This document shows positions 18,450-27,687 of a stretch of DNA of 64,000 bases, in pieces. A program made the translations under genes and the position numbers. The stretch's first letter is position 1. Each line of letters begins with the position of its first letter. Below the pieces are notes generated by a model that worked only from the letters and a program-made list of their open reading frames with translations, had not been told where the DNA came from and did no database searches. The stretch is from Metabacillus arenae (GTDB lineage: Bacteria; Bacillota; Bacilli; Bacillales; Bacillaceae), in contig NZ_JACXAI010000016.1 of the NCBI RefSeq assembly GCF_014773385.1, forward strand, positions 1 to 64,000. The letters run 5' to 3'.

Positions 18450-18546
18450 TGTTTAATTCTTCACAAAAGAATCTTTTTGCTGAAAGATGGAAGTTTAAAA
18501 GAATCGATCTAAAGAGTGTACTTATTTGATTAGGGGGTAATGTAAG

Positions 18547-19155
18547 ATGGCTGGAAACAAGGAGTTTATAAATCGAAGACTTCACTCTTTATTGGGAGTT
18601 ATTCCGGTTGGTGTATTCTTAATTCAGCACCTTGTAGTAAATAATTTTGCTACAAAAGGAGAAGAGGCATTTAATAATGCTGCTCACTTTATGGAAAGTC
18701 TTCCATTTAGGTATTTATTGGAAATAGCAATTATTTTCCTACCGCTTTTATATCATGCAATCTATGGTATTTATATTGCTTTTACTGCTAAAAACAATGT
18801 AAGCAAATACGGATACTTTCGCAACTGGATGTTCATGCTGCAGCGTGTAACAGGAATTATTACGCTTGTGTTTGTTTCCTGGCATGTATGGGAGACGAGA
18901 ATTGCGGCCGCATTTGGGGCAGAAGTAAACTTTGATATGATGGCTTCTATTTTTAGTAATCCATTTATGATCGGCTTTTACTTAGTTGGAGTTATTTCAA
19001 CCATTTTCCACTTTGCGAATGGATTATGGTCTTTTGCAGTGAGCTGGGGATTGACGGTTACCCCGCGTTCACAACTTATTTCCACGTACGTCACGATTGG
19101 AATTTTCCTTGCACTTTCCTTCGTAGGTGTTCGGACTATCTTTGCTTTCGTTTAA
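18547..19155 (+). CDS. sdhC: Succinate dehydrogenase cytochrome b558 subunit
   Basis: SdhC is the membrane anchor of complex II and binds two hemes that pass electrons to menaquinone. The product is 202 residues with five hydrophobic segments. Histidines likely to ligate heme appear at the segment ends (RRLHSLLG near 8; LLYHAIYG near 70; VSWHVWETR near 113; STIFHFANG near 155). GGGGGT precedes the ATG. It is first in the sdhCAB operon. Confidence 0.94.
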   Translation: MAGNKEFINRRLHSLLGVIPVGVFLIQHLVVNNFATKGEEAFNNAAHFMESLPFRYLLEIAIIFLPLLYHAIYGIYIAFTAKNNVSKYGYFRNWMFMLQRVTGIITLVFVSWHVWETRIAAAFGAEVNFDMMASIFSNPFMIGFYLVGVISTIFHFANGLWSFAVSWGLTVTPRSQLISTYVTIGIFLALSFVGVRTIFAFV

Positions 19156-19190
19156 ATAGAGGGAATTAGCTAACTAAAGGAGTGGGCCTT

Positions 19191-20951
19191 ATGAGTAATA
19201 ATAGAGTAATAGTTGTCGGAGGCGGTTTGGCCGGCTTAATGGCGACAATTAAAGCAGCAGAAGCAGGCGTTCAAGTAGACTTATTCTCCTTAGTTCCAGT
19301 CAAGCGCTCTCACTCAGTATGTGCACAAGGCGGAATTAATGGAGCTGTAAATACAAAAGGGGAAGGAGATTCCCCTTGGGAACATTTCGATGACACAGTA
19401 TATGGCGGAGATTTTCTTGCTAACCAGCCGCCTGTTAAAGCAATGACAGAAGCTGCACCAGCAATTATTCATCTCCTTGACCGTATGGGGGTAATGTTTA
19501 ACCGTACACCTGAAGGTCTTCTAGACTTTAGACGGTTCGGAGGAACACAGCATCATAGAACAGCTTTTGCAGGTGCAACAACGGGTCAGCAGCTGTTATA
19601 TGCATTAGACGAACAAGTTAGACGCTATGAAGTAGCAGGATTAGTTACAAAATATGAGGGATGGGAATTTTTAGGCGCAGTTGTTGATGAAGACGGTGTT
19701 TGCCGGGGAATAACTGGACAAGACTTAACATCGATGGAAATTAAATCATTCCGAGGGGATGCCGTTATTATGGCAACAGGCGGACCTGGAATTATCTTCG
19801 GAAAATCAACTAATTCTGTCATTAATACGGGATCAGCAGCGTCAATCGTTTATCAACAAGGTGTTTCCTATGCGAACGGAGAATTCATTCAAATTCACCC
19901 TACAGCAATCCCAGGAGACGATAAATTACGGCTTATGAGTGAATCAGCACGTGGTGAAGGCGGCCGTGTTTGGACTTATAAAGATGGGAAGCCATGGTAT
20001 TTCTTAGAAGAGAAATATCCGGCGTATGGAAATCTTGTTCCTCGTGATATCGCAACAAGGGAAATCTTTGATGTATGTGTTGAACAAAAGCTTGGAATCA
20101 ATGGTGAAAACATGGTGTATTTGGATCTTTCCCATAAGGATCCGAAGGAGCTTGATATCAAGCTGGGTGGAATTATTGAAATCTATGAAAAGTTTATGGG
20201 TGATGACCCTCGTAAGGTCCCAATGAAAATTTTCCCTGCTGTTCACTATTCAATGGGCGGGTTATGGGTAGATTACGATCAAATGACAAATATTCCTGGA
20301 CTGTTTGCTGCTGGAGAGTGTGATTATTCAATGCACGGCGGTAACAGATTAGGAGCAAACTCCCTATTGTCGGCGATCTACGGGGGGATGGTTGCAGGTC
20401 CTAAAGCTGTACATTATATTAATGGCTTGGAGAAGTCTGCTGAAGATCTTTCTTCTGCTTTATTTGATGGCTATGTCAAACAAGAAGAAGAAAAATGGAA
20501 TGATATATTAAGTCTTAATGGTACAGAGAATGCCTATGTTCTTCATAAAGAGCTTGGAGAATGGATGACAGATAATGTAACAGTTGTCCGCTATAATGAC
20601 AAGCTTTTAAAAACAGATGAAAAGATACAGGAATTGTTAGAAAGATATAATAATATCAACATTAATGATACAGCTAGATGGAGTAACCAAGGGGCCACAT
20701 TCACAAGACAACTGAAAAACATGCTTCATCTTTCTAGAGTAATTACAATTGGAGCTTACAATCGTAACGAAAGCCGTGGAGCACATTATAAACCGGAATT
20801 CCCTGATCGTAATGATGAGGACTTCTTAAAAACGACTATGGCTGCTTTTGCCGGCGAGCATGAAGCGCCGAAGTTTCATTATGAGGAAGTAGATACTTCA
20901 CTTATCGAGCCTCGTAAACGTGACTATTCCAAAAAGAAAGGGGAGAAATAA
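19191..20951 (+). CDS. sdhA: Succinate dehydrogenase flavoprotein subunit
   Basis: SdhA oxidises succinate to fumarate in the TCA cycle using covalently bound FAD. The Rossmann motif VIVVGGGLAGLMA starts near residue 6. SHSVCAQGGINGA near 39 carries the FAD-linking histidine, and HHRTAFAGATTGQQ, the active-site arginine region and HGGNRLGANSLLSAIYGG follow. The ATG at 19191 after AAAGGAGTGG gives 586 residues, the B. subtilis length; a GTG 9 bases earlier is too close to the Shine-Dalgarno. Confidence 0.96.
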   Translation: MSNNRVIVVGGGLAGLMATIKAAEAGVQVDLFSLVPVKRSHSVCAQGGINGAVNTKGEGDSPWEHFDDTVYGGDFLANQPPVKAMTEAAPAIIHLLDRMGVMFNRTPEGLLDFRRFGGTQHHRTAFAGATTGQQLLYALDEQVRRYEVAGLVTKYEGWEFLGAVVDEDGVCRGITGQDLTSMEIKSFRGDAVIMATGGPGIIFGKSTNSVINTGSAASIVYQQGVSYANGEFIQIHPTAIPGDDKLRLMSESARGEGGRVWTYKDGKPWYFLEEKYPAYGNLVPRDIATREIFDVCVEQKLGINGENMVYLDLSHKDPKELDIKLGGIIEIYEKFMGDDPRKVPMKIFPAVHYSMGGLWVDYDQMTNIPGLFAAGECDYSMHGGNRLGANSLLSAIYGGMVAGPKAVHYINGLEKSAEDLSSALFDGYVKQEEEKWNDILSLNGTENAYVLHKELGEWMTDNVTVVRYNDKLLKTDEKIQELLERYNNININDTARWSNQGATFTRQLKNMLHLSRVITIGAYNRNESRGAHYKPEFPDRNDEDFLKTTMAAFAGEHEAPKFHYEEVDTSLIEPRKRDYSKKKGEK

Positions 20952-20953
20952 TA

Positions 20954-21715
20954 ATGAGCGAAAATAAATTAGTTCGTTTTATTATTACAAGACAAAACAG
21001 TCCTGAAGAGGCCCCTTACGAAGAAACATTTGAAATCCCGTACCGCCCAAACATGAACGTCATTTCCGCCTTAATGGAAATTCGGCGTAATCCAGTCAAT
21101 GCAAAAGGTGAGAAAACAACTCCGATTAACTGGGATATGAACTGTTTGGAGGAGGTTTGCGGAGCTTGCTCAATGGTTATAAATGGTAAGCCGCGACAAT
21201 CTTGTACGGCCCTCGTTGATAAGCTGGATCAGCCAATTCGCCTTGAGCCAATGCGTACATTCCCAGTTGTTCGTGACCTGCAAGTAAACCGCAGCCGCAT
21301 GTTCGACTCACTTAAAAAAGTAAAAGCATGGATTCCGATCGATGGCACCTATGACTTAGGACCAGGTCCGAGAATGCCTGAGAAAAAGCGTCAATGGGCT
21401 TATGAACTATCTAAATGTATGACATGCGGAGTTTGCTTGGAAGCATGTCCAAATGTAAACAGCAACTCTAATTTCATTGGTCCTGCTCCTCTATCACAAG
21501 TAAGATTATTCAATGCTCATCCAACAGGTGCTATGAATAAAGCCGAGCGTCTTGAAGCTCTTATGGATGATGGAGGTCTTGCAAACTGCGGTAATTCACA
21601 AAACTGCGTCCAATCATGTCCAAAAGGGATCCCGCTTACTACATCGATTGCAGCATTAAATCGAGATACATCCCTGCAAGCTTTCCGCAACTTCTTTGGA
21701 AGTGATCAAGTGTAA
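20954..21715 (+). CDS. sdhB: Succinate dehydrogenase iron-sulfur subunit
   Basis: SdhB relays electrons from SdhA to SdhC through three iron-sulfur clusters. The 2Fe-2S ligands are in NCLEEVCGACSMVINGKPRQSC near residues 60-80. The 4Fe-4S and 3Fe-4S ligands are in CMTCGVCLEACP near 155 and CGNSQNCVQSCPKG near 213. Length is 253. It starts 2 bases after the sdhA stop, with AAAGGGGAG as Shine-Dalgarno inside sdhA. Confidence 0.96.
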   Translation: MSENKLVRFIITRQNSPEEAPYEETFEIPYRPNMNVISALMEIRRNPVNAKGEKTTPINWDMNCLEEVCGACSMVINGKPRQSCTALVDKLDQPIRLEPMRTFPVVRDLQVNRSRMFDSLKKVKAWIPIDGTYDLGPGPRMPEKKRQWAYELSKCMTCGVCLEACPNVNSNSNFIGPAPLSQVRLFNAHPTGAMNKAERLEALMDDGGLANCGNSQNCVQSCPKGIPLTTSIAALNRDTSLQAFRNFFGSDQV

Positions 21716-21721
21716 AAAATA

Positions 21722-21776
21722 TAGAGTGAAACTTCCATCAGTGAGAGGTATTCTTCATTCCCACTGATGGTTTGTA
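21722..21776 (+). repeat. Element A, half copy
   Basis: It begins AGTGAAACTTCCATCAGTGA and closes with CACTGATGGTTTG, so CCATCAGTG and CACTGATGG form a 9-bp stem. It corresponds to the first half of the copies at 1292-1402 and 57707-57822. Its 5' end is a few bases after the sdhB stop, so its hairpin may also act at the end of the sdh transcript. Confidence 0.6.
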
Positions 21777-21793
21777 ATCCAATCCCTCACCTA

Positions 21794-21856
21794 TCTTCTT
21801 TATTTCTCCGAAGATCGAGGCGGGGGTATTCCTGCTCATTAAGAGTGGAATAAATG
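21794..21856 (+). repeat. Element D, diverged copy
   Basis: TTCTTTATTTCTCCGAAGAT, CGAGGCGGGGG and CTCATTAAGAGTGG align with the minus-strand units at 1125-1268. As there, it follows element A in the same order and orientation. Confidence 0.5.
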
Positions 21857-21857
21857 G

Positions 21858-21890
21858 AAAAGTGCCTGGTTTTGTAACCAGGCACTTTTT
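21858..21890 (+). terminator. Terminator after sdhCAB
   Basis: AAAAGTGCCTGGTT and AACCAGGCACTTTT form a perfect 14-bp stem with a 4-base loop, ending in a T run. The core GTGCCTGG/CCAGGCAC resembles element C. It sits only about 12 bases before the Shine-Dalgarno of the next gene. Confidence 0.85.
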
Positions 21891-21913
21891 AAATTAAGAA
21901 AAGGAGTAAAAAA

Positions 21914-22381
21914 ATGAAAAGCATTATTTATATCCAACCTGATTATCAAACATGGAAAAATGGGTTCACCTTTTTCCAGCAAGTAAAAGTCAGATTTTCT
22001 GAAACAGACTTATTTGGTCATATGAATAACGTTTCACCGATTCTATACTTTGAAGAAGCACGAATAGAGTTTTTTAAGCATATAGGTATGATGGAAGAAT
22101 GGATGAAAAAAGACAGCGAAACCATTCCAGTAGCCGCTAATATTCAATGTGATTATATGAAGCAAGTTTATTTCAATGAAGTGATTCAAATCTTTGTAAA
22201 AGCATTTGAAATCGGAAATTCTTCAGTCAACCTTCACTATCTAGGGTTGAATGAAAATCAGGAACCATGTTTTGCAGGACAGGGTACAATTGTCCAAATT
22301 TCAAGAAGATCTGGTAAGGCAGTTAATTGGCTGGAATCAGACAAGAAACGCCTGTTTGAAAAGAATAGTGTCAAGTTATAA
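21914..22381 (+). CDS. Acyl-CoA thioesterase of the 4HBT hot-dog family (YsmA-like)
   Basis: This 155-residue cytoplasmic protein has the 4-hydroxybenzoyl-CoA thioesterase pattern VRFSETDLFGHMNNVSPILYFEEAR near residues 25-50, with the catalytic aspartate/glutamate and H-M-N-N segment. It probably hydrolyses an acyl-CoA; the substrate is not known. AAAAGGAG precedes the ATG. It lies between sdhB and gerE, where B. subtilis has ysmA. Confidence 0.82.
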   Translation: MKSIIYIQPDYQTWKNGFTFFQQVKVRFSETDLFGHMNNVSPILYFEEARIEFFKHIGMMEEWMKKDSETIPVAANIQCDYMKQVYFNEVIQIFVKAFEIGNSSVNLHYLGLNENQEPCFAGQGTIVQISRRSGKAVNWLESDKKRLFEKNSVKL

Positions 22382-22425
22382 AAATAGACGGAGTCCAATC
22401 TCTTAATTCCTTGTTAAAATCAGTC

Positions 22426-22453
22426 ACAGCAGGCTCTACAGACACATATGATA
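22426..22453 (+). promoter_or_regulatory. Sigma-K promoter of gerE
   Basis: AC at 22426-22427, then exactly 17 bases, then CATATGATA (22445-22453). This fits the sigma-K pattern AC-N17-CATANNNTA in full. It lies about 65 bases before the gerE start; gerE is known to be sigma-K dependent in B. subtilis. Confidence 0.85.
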
Positions 22454-22518
22454 TGGTGACTAATTATATATCCATTCGCTATTACCAGCTCTCACCTTAG
22501 CAAGGAGGGTTACAATAC

Positions 22519-22743
22519 TTGAAGGAGAAAGATTTTCAATCAAAGCCACTACTGACGAAAAGAGAGAGAGAAGTCTTCGAATTACTAGTTCAGGACAAAA
22601 CAACAAAAGAGATAGCTAATGAGCTGTTTATCAGCGAAAAAACGGTTCGCAATCATATCTCGAATGCGATGCAAAAGCTTGGGGTTAAGGGGCGTTCGCA
22701 AGCGGTTGTAGAGCTCCTTCGTATGGGTGAACTTGAGCTCTAG
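22519..22743 (+). CDS. gerE: Spore-coat transcriptional regulator GerE
   Basis: GerE is a small LuxR-type DNA-binding protein that acts in the mother cell after sigma-K, activating and repressing coat and cortex genes. The 74 residues are essentially all helix-turn-helix ([39 protein letters not shown]) and appear nearly identical to the B. subtilis protein as I recall it. The TTG start follows AAGGAGGG. The sigma-K promoter lies upstream, and a GACCGG/CCGGTC hairpin follows the stop. Confidence 0.97.
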   Translation: MKEKDFQSKPLLTKREREVFELLVQDKTTKEIANELFISEKTVRNHISNAMQKLGVKGRSQAVVELLRMGELEL

Positions 22744-22748
22744 TTTTC

Positions 22749-22795
22749 GACCGGCACACCTTATTTGATTTTGGTGGCCGGTCATTAATTTTGTT
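22749..22795 (+). terminator. Terminator after gerE
   Basis: GACCGGC-CACC pairs with GGTGGCCGGTC, with one bulge, and ATTAATTTTG follows. Confidence 0.65.
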
Positions 22796-22929
22796 TCTTT
22801 CTATAGACCTTATTGTTCCTAAAGCAAAGATAATGAATGAAGAATTTTCCTGTGTGGAGATGTAGCGTATAGTAATTTAACGGTCGGTTATTCGTGTAAT
22901 TGCCTTTCCTCTCAAACAGCAATAATCTT

Positions 22930-23023
22930 TTAGCATATGGGTGCACTTTGTTTATCAGATAAACAATCCCTAAAAAGTCAAACTTTAGACTTTTTATTGT
23001 CGATATTCATGGTCATATGCTAA
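22930..23023 (+). promoter_or_regulatory. Nested inverted repeats upstream of the MarR gene
   Basis: TTAGCATATG (22930-22939) is matched by CATATGCTAA (23014-23023). Between them lie the palindrome TTGTTTATC-A-GATAAACAA (22948-22966) and the hairpin AAAAAGTC/GACTTTTT (22972-22995) with T residues after it. The 19-base palindrome is a candidate operator for the MarR protein just downstream. The rest of the gap (22796-22929) shows nothing definite. Confidence 0.4.
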
Positions 23024-23090
23024 CATTATTGGTAAAACAGATGTGAGCCTGTTCATACATATCTGAAGAATTCATTAGTGAGGTATGTCA

Positions 23091-23537
23091 ATGTTGAGTA
23101 AAAACCTAAACGGGACAAAGGTTGCAGAAATAGAAAAATCGTTGCGCCATATATCCGGTATTATCAAACAAAAAGGCAGAGAAATATTAAGTCAATATAC
23201 AATCACCCCTCCTCAGTTTGTTGCATTGCAATGGTTAATGGAGCACGGTGATTTAACAATAGGGGAACTATCTTCAAAAATGTATTTAGCATGCAGTACG
23301 ACGACAGATTTAATCGATCGTATGGAAAAAAATTCTCTCGTTGTAAGGGTTAAAGAGCCTAATGATCGGAGAGTTGTCCGAATTCATTTATTAGAAGAAG
23401 GCGAAAGAATAATCGAAGAGGTTATTGCAAAAAGACAACATTACTTAACAGATGTTTTAAATGATTTCACAGAAGATGAAGTAAATTCTCTTCAAAAATC
23501 GTTAGCAAAGCTGCAACAAGAAATGAAGGATGAATGA
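23091..23537 (+). CDS. MarR family transcriptional regulator (YsmB-like)
   Basis: The product is a 148-residue winged-helix regulator. The DNA-binding segment is LTIGELSSKMYLACSTTTDL with the wing VVRVKEPNDRRVVRIHLLEEG; ligand and targets are unknown. The ATG at 23091 is preferred because GTGAGG lies 7 bases upstream; an ATG 6 bases earlier is too close. It ends 9 bases before racE, so it probably sits in one operon with it, as ysmB-racE does in B. subtilis. Confidence 0.85.
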   Translation: MLSKNLNGTKVAEIEKSLRHISGIIKQKGREILSQYTITPPQFVALQWLMEHGDLTIGELSSKMYLACSTTTDLIDRMEKNSLVVRVKEPNDRRVVRIHLLEEGERIIEEVIAKRQHYLTDVLNDFTEDEVNSLQKSLAKLQQEMKDE

Positions 23538-23546
23538 GGCGATTTT

Positions 23547-24347
23547 TTGAATAGACCAATTGGAGTAATAGATTCTGGAGTAGGCGGATTGACGGTCGCA
23601 AAAGAGATCATGAGGCAGCTCCCAAAAGAAGAAATTATTTATATAGGAGATACTTCTCGTTGTCCTTATGGACCTAGACCTAAAGATGAAGTTCACCAGT
23701 TTACATGGGAAATGACAAACTATCTATTAGCTCATCACCATATTAAAATGCTTGTAATTGCTTGTAATACGGCAACTGCAATTGTATTAGAGGATATAAA
23801 GGATAAGCTGGACATTCCTGTGATTGGGGTTGTAATGCCTGGAGCAAGAACGGCGATAAAAGTAACAAAAAAAAGGCATATTGGTGTGATCGGCACCGAA
23901 AATACGATTGCAAGCCATGCCTATGAAACAGCCCTCAAAACATTAAATAAAAACGTGGTTGTAGAAAGCCTGGCATGCCCGCTTTTTGTGCCCTTGGTTG
24001 AAAGTGGAGAGTTCGAGGGAATAGAGGCAGAAGAACTTGTCAAACGTTCATTAAAACCAATAAAAAATACAAAGATTGATTCGCTTATATTAGGATGTAC
24101 TCACTATCCAATATTAAAGCAGCAGATTGAAAAATACATGGGGACAAATGTAAAAATCATTTCCTCTGGGGATGAGACTGCAAGAGAGGTCAGTACAATT
24201 TTATCTTATCAAGATCAACTAAATAAAGACGATATAAATAAACAACATATTTTCTTAACAACAGGTTCTAAACAATTATTTGAAAAAATAGCTTCTAAAT
24301 GGTTCGGCCAGCCAGTTGAAAATGTCCATAAAATAACCCTAACCTAA
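23547..24347 (+). CDS. racE: Glutamate racemase
   Basis: RacE converts L- to D-glutamate for peptidoglycan. The two catalytic cysteines lie in VIACNTATA near residue 73 and LGCTHYP near 184, and the N-terminal motif is [14 protein letters not shown] near 5. The length of 266 is normal. The TTG start follows GAGGCG, which overlaps the end of the MarR gene. Confidence 0.95.
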   Translation: MNRPIGVIDSGVGGLTVAKEIMRQLPKEEIIYIGDTSRCPYGPRPKDEVHQFTWEMTNYLLAHHHIKMLVIACNTATAIVLEDIKDKLDIPVIGVVMPGARTAIKVTKKRHIGVIGTENTIASHAYETALKTLNKNVVVESLACPLFVPLVESGEFEGIEAEELVKRSLKPIKNTKIDSLILGCTHYPILKQQIEKYMGTNVKIISSGDETAREVSTILSYQDQLNKDDINKQHIFLTTGSKQLFEKIASKWFGQPVENVHKITLT

Positions 24348-24361
24348 CTAATCACCTTTCC

Positions 24362-24432
24362 GAGTGCCAGGCACCTTAATCCATTTTTTTAGTAGTACTA
24401 AATTGGTGGATATGGTTCCTGGTACTTTTTTG
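24362..24432 (+). terminator. Element C hairpin terminating racE
   Basis: GAGTGCCAGGCACC near 24361-24375 pairs imperfectly with GGTTCCTGGTACTT near 24414-24427, with an inner TCCA/TGGA pairing, and TTTTTT follows. It contains the GTGCCAGGCACC core shared with 51993-52043 and 59473-59510. Confidence 0.65.
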
Positions 24433-24522
24433 TTTTATCAGAAAAGCAGTTTGAATTTATTTAATTAATAATGCAATATCGTTTCCCCGCTCCACAATCG
24501 ACTGTCCCCAAGTCATAAGCCT

Positions 24523-24582
24523 CACCGTCAGCGAATTATTTGCACCGTTATCGAAATAAATTCACCATCAGCAAATTTGTTC
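24523..24582 (+). repeat. Three degenerate 20-base direct repeats
   Basis: CACCGTCAGCGAATTATTTG, CACCGTTATCGAAATAAATT and CACCATCAGCAAATTTGTTC start at 24523, 24543 and 24563, exactly 20 bases apart. They lie in the racE-gerM gap (24348-24819). No other gene or clear promoter is seen in that gap. Confidence 0.45.
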
Positions 24583-24819
24583 CGTCAAAATCTCTATTCC
24601 AGGTTGTCTCATCAATTAAACGATTTGCCATTCCCTTCCGCCTATCAACGGAACTAAGGTCTTGTCCATGCTATGGATATTACTCAAGCAATTCAAGGTC
24701 AAATTAAGTAAAGTTTATTAAGTTAGCGCATATCTATCCAAAATTGTTTTTCAAAAACGGTCTAATTCAAAAAATAGCTCGTATACATAGTAGTACAAAC
24801 TGCCTTAGGAGGGACCTTT

Positions 24820-25917
24820 ATGGCGAAAAGCGGAAAAAAGAAAGTAGCAGCAACGGTTGTAGTATCAACAATGTTATTATCAGGATGTGGGATGTTTGGT
24901 GGTGAAAAGACTGCTAAAGAAGTAGATCCGCCTCAGGATGTCTCATATTTAGAAGAGGAAGATAAATCTGAGAAAGAATCTAATGTAGAATCTAGTCAGG
25001 AAGACACTAAGAGTGAAAAGAAAGAGGAGCAAGCTGCAGAAACAGTAAAAAGGGAATTGTATTTAATTGATAGCAAAGGACTTGTAGTTGCCCAAACTGT
25101 TGATCTCCCAAAACAGGATGGTGCAGCCAAACAAGTAGTCGAATACTTAGTTGAGGGTGGACCAATATCAAATATGCTTCCAGATGGGTTCAGAGCCGTT
25201 CTGCCTGCAGATACAGAAGTAAAAGGGGTTTCGATAAAAGACGGAACGGCCACTGTAGACTTTTCTAAAGAATTTGAAGATTATAAACCTGAGGACGAGC
25301 AGAAAATTCTTCAAGCAGTAACATGGACCCTTACTCAATTTGATTCTGTTAAAAACGTTAAATTTTGGATTAATGGTCATGAGCTTAATGAAATGCCTGT
25401 TGGGGGCACGCCAATCTCTGATGAACTTAACCGTGAAACTGGAATTAATTATGACACAAGCGATGTCATTGACATCACAAATTCTCATCCGGTTACAGTG
25501 TATTACTTAGCAGAAAATGAAGATAAATCCTACTACGTCCCAGTAACAAAGCGGGTTAGTAACAAAGAAGAAGACCCAATCGTTTCAGCTGTTAATGAAC
25601 TGATCGAGGGGCCGGCAAATAGAAGCGGCCTGTTATCTGGATTCCAAAGCGAGGTTGAATTATTAAGCGCTCCTAAAAATGAGGATGGAAAAGTAACATT
25701 AGATTTTAATGAAGCCATTTACGGAGCTTTTGATGAAGATAAAAAGGTGATTTCTAAACATGTTTTAAATTCTCTTGTTCTAACCTTAACAGCGCAAGAA
25801 GGAGTAGAGAGTGTAGCCGTCACGGTCAATGGAAAAGCTGATTTAGTAAATGAAGACGGAAAGAAGCTGTCAGAACCAGTAACAAGAACTGATATTGTGA
25901 ATACAGGTAGTTTTTAA
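24820..25917 (+). CDS. gerM: Spore germination lipoprotein GerM
   Basis: GerM is a mother-cell lipoprotein required for correct spore cortex and germination in Bacillus. A lipoprotein signal is clear, with lipobox LLSGC near residues 19-23. A charged, low-complexity linker (about 27-72) follows, then two GerMN domains, about 85-200 and 215-340 (TVDFSKEFEDY; TLDFNEAIYGAFD). The length of 365 is typical. AGGAGGG precedes the ATG. It is expected to be sigma-E dependent; I could not place a convincing promoter. Confidence 0.93.
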   Translation: MAKSGKKKVAATVVVSTMLLSGCGMFGGEKTAKEVDPPQDVSYLEEEDKSEKESNVESSQEDTKSEKKEEQAAETVKRELYLIDSKGLVVAQTVDLPKQDGAAKQVVEYLVEGGPISNMLPDGFRAVLPADTEVKGVSIKDGTATVDFSKEFEDYKPEDEQKILQAVTWTLTQFDSVKNVKFWINGHELNEMPVGGTPISDELNRETGINYDTSDVIDITNSHPVTVYYLAENEDKSYYVPVTKRVSNKEEDPIVSAVNELIEGPANRSGLLSGFQSEVELLSAPKNEDGKVTLDFNEAIYGAFDEDKKVISKHVLNSLVLTLTAQEGVESVAVTVNGKADLVNEDGKKLSEPVTRTDIVNTGSF

Positions 25918-25951
25918 TCTTATATTTTTGATATACTATATAGTGCAAATA

Positions 25952-25988
25952 AAAGAGGTACGCTTACAAAAAGCTGCCTCTTCTTTCG
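25952..25988 (+). terminator. Terminator-like hairpin after gerM
   Basis: AAGAGG pairs with CCTCTT, with an inner CTT/AAG pairing, and CTTTCG follows. In the remaining gap to rph (25989-26302) I see only short imperfect repeats and no gene. Confidence 0.5.
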
Positions 25989-26302
25989 TGTTCCATACAA
26001 GAAATTTAGGTAAAGGTGTTTTCGAAAATTTTGTAGTTTATTAAAAAAAGCACAAGGTGCTAGTCCTTCGATGACAAGCATAAGACTAGCCGGGTACTGC
26101 AGCCCCTGAGCTGGACAATTCTGAAATAAAGCCCTATCACTCTCAATGGCTTATGTATCTCAAGATGTGAGATTTCGGATGTGAGACTCGAAGCAGTATG
26201 GTATTTCACCAGCTGCCAGTAGTCTCTAATAAAGCAAAAGCTACAATTTCATAGAAAAGATACTTTTTACATGATTCTATGCTTAGCCTGGAGGTAAAAA
26301 AG

Positions 26303-27064
26303 ATGAGAAATGATGGCCGACAATACGATCAAATAAGACCAGTAGAAATAAAGACAAATTTTATTAAGCATCCTGAAGGATCTGTCCTTATTACAGTTGG
26401 GGAGACTAAAGTCATTTGCAATGCCACAATTGAGGACAGGGTTCCTCCATTTATGCGGGGTGAAGGTAAGGGATGGATTACTGCCGAGTATTCCATGCTT
26501 CCACGAGCAACGGAGCAGCGGACGATCAGAGAATCTTCAAAAGGGAAAATTTCTGGAAGAACGATGGAAATACAGCGTTTAATAGGTCGTGCTCTTCGGG
26601 CGGTTGTAAACTTAGAAATAATCGGCGAGAAAACAGTTTGGATTGACTGTGACGTGATCCAAGCAGATGGAGGCACTCGAACCGCATCTATCACAGGAGC
26701 TTTTGTTGCCATGACTATTGCTTTGGGGGAGCTTTATAATAAGAATGGAATAAAAGAGTTTCCTATTCAGGACTACCTCGCTGCAATTTCTGTAGGGATG
26801 ACTAAGCAAGAAGGAGAAATTTTAGATTTAAATTACATAGAGGATTCAGCCGCCGAAGTGGATATGAATGTTGTCATGACAGGTAACAGAGAATTTGTTG
26901 AGCTGCAGGGTACAGGAGAAGAAGCAACTTTTACAAGAGCACAGCTTGACGCTTTGCTCGAATTAGCTGAAAAAGGGATCGGCAGTTTAATTGAGATACA
27001 AAAACAGGCTCTTGGTGATCTTGCCTTAAAAATTGAAAGTAATTTGGGGGCGAAAAAAAAATGA
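26303..27064 (+). CDS. rph: Ribonuclease PH
   Basis: RNase PH is a phosphorolytic 3'-5' exoribonuclease that trims tRNA 3' ends. The family pattern is [16 protein letters not shown] at the start, then [17 protein letters not shown] near 70 and [21 protein letters not shown] near 117. The ATG at 26303 has GGAGGT 8 bases upstream and gives 253 residues; the frame extends 24 bases further without support. Its stop overlaps the next gene (ATGA), so both are cotranslated. Confidence 0.94.
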   Translation: MRNDGRQYDQIRPVEIKTNFIKHPEGSVLITVGETKVICNATIEDRVPPFMRGEGKGWITAEYSMLPRATEQRTIRESSKGKISGRTMEIQRLIGRALRAVVNLEIIGEKTVWIDCDVIQADGGTRTASITGAFVAMTIALGELYNKNGIKEFPIQDYLAAISVGMTKQEGEILDLNYIEDSAAEVDMNVVMTGNREFVELQGTGEEATFTRAQLDALLELAEKGIGSLIEIQKQALGDLALKIESNLGAKKK

Positions 27065-27687
27065 TAGATGAAGTGATAATCGCCACCAAAAATGAAGGGA
27101 AAGCAGCCGAATTTAAAACGATGCTTGCACCTCTTGGAGTAAAAGTACGTACATTATTGGATTTTCCTGAAATAGAGGATATTGAAGAAACTGGTCACAC
27201 TTTTGAAGAGAATGCTGTTTTAAAAGCGGAGGAGACAGCTTTTGCTCTGCAAAAAATGGTGATCGCCGATGATTCAGGATTATCCATTGAATACCTAGGT
27301 GGAAAGCCAGGAGTTTATTCTGCAAGATATGCCGGGGAACAAAAAGATGACGCGAAAAACATTCAAAAAGTTCTACAAGAATTAAAAGGCGTTCCTCATG
27401 AAGAAAGATCAGCCCGTTTTCACTGTGCCCTTGCTATCGCAGCTCCTGGACAAGAAACAATAACGGTTGAAGGAACTGTAGAGGGCATTATTGCAGAAAA
27501 ACCTGAGGGAATGGGCGGCTTTGGTTACGATCCCATTTTTATAGTTAAAGACAAGGGGAAAACTATGGCACAACTCACCAAAGAAGAAAAAAATAAAATT
27601 AGCCACAGAGCAAATGCGCTTAATAAGCTTCAGCTTCTCCTTCAACACGAGGATTCGGTCTTCAGAGGAAACAAAGAAGACAGGTGA
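27061..27687 (+). CDS. rdgB: XTP/dITP pyrophosphatase (RdgB/HAM1 family)
   Basis: This enzyme hydrolyses non-canonical purine nucleotides (dITP, XTP, ITP) to monophosphates, keeping them out of DNA. The N-terminal [12 protein letters not shown] binds the triphosphate. [26 protein letters not shown] near 67-92 and the late [10 protein letters not shown] are family signatures. The length of 208 is normal. It is cotranslated with rph through an ATGA overlap; B. subtilis names it ysnA. Confidence 0.93.
   Translation: MIDEVIIATKNEGKAAEFKTMLAPLGVKVRTLLDFPEIEDIEETGHTFEENAVLKAEETAFALQKMVIADDSGLSIEYLGGKPGVYSARYAGEQKDDAKNIQKVLQELKGVPHEERSARFHCALAIAAPGQETITVEGTVEGIIAEKPEGMGGFGYDPIFIVKDKGKTMAQLTKEEKNKISHRANALNKLQLLLQHEDSVFRGNKEDR

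Noticed and set aside
26039-26220. Possible structured RNA between gerM and rph
   Set aside because: Short complementary pieces such as CTAGTC/GACTAG exist, but no known riboswitch core or terminator could be assembled.
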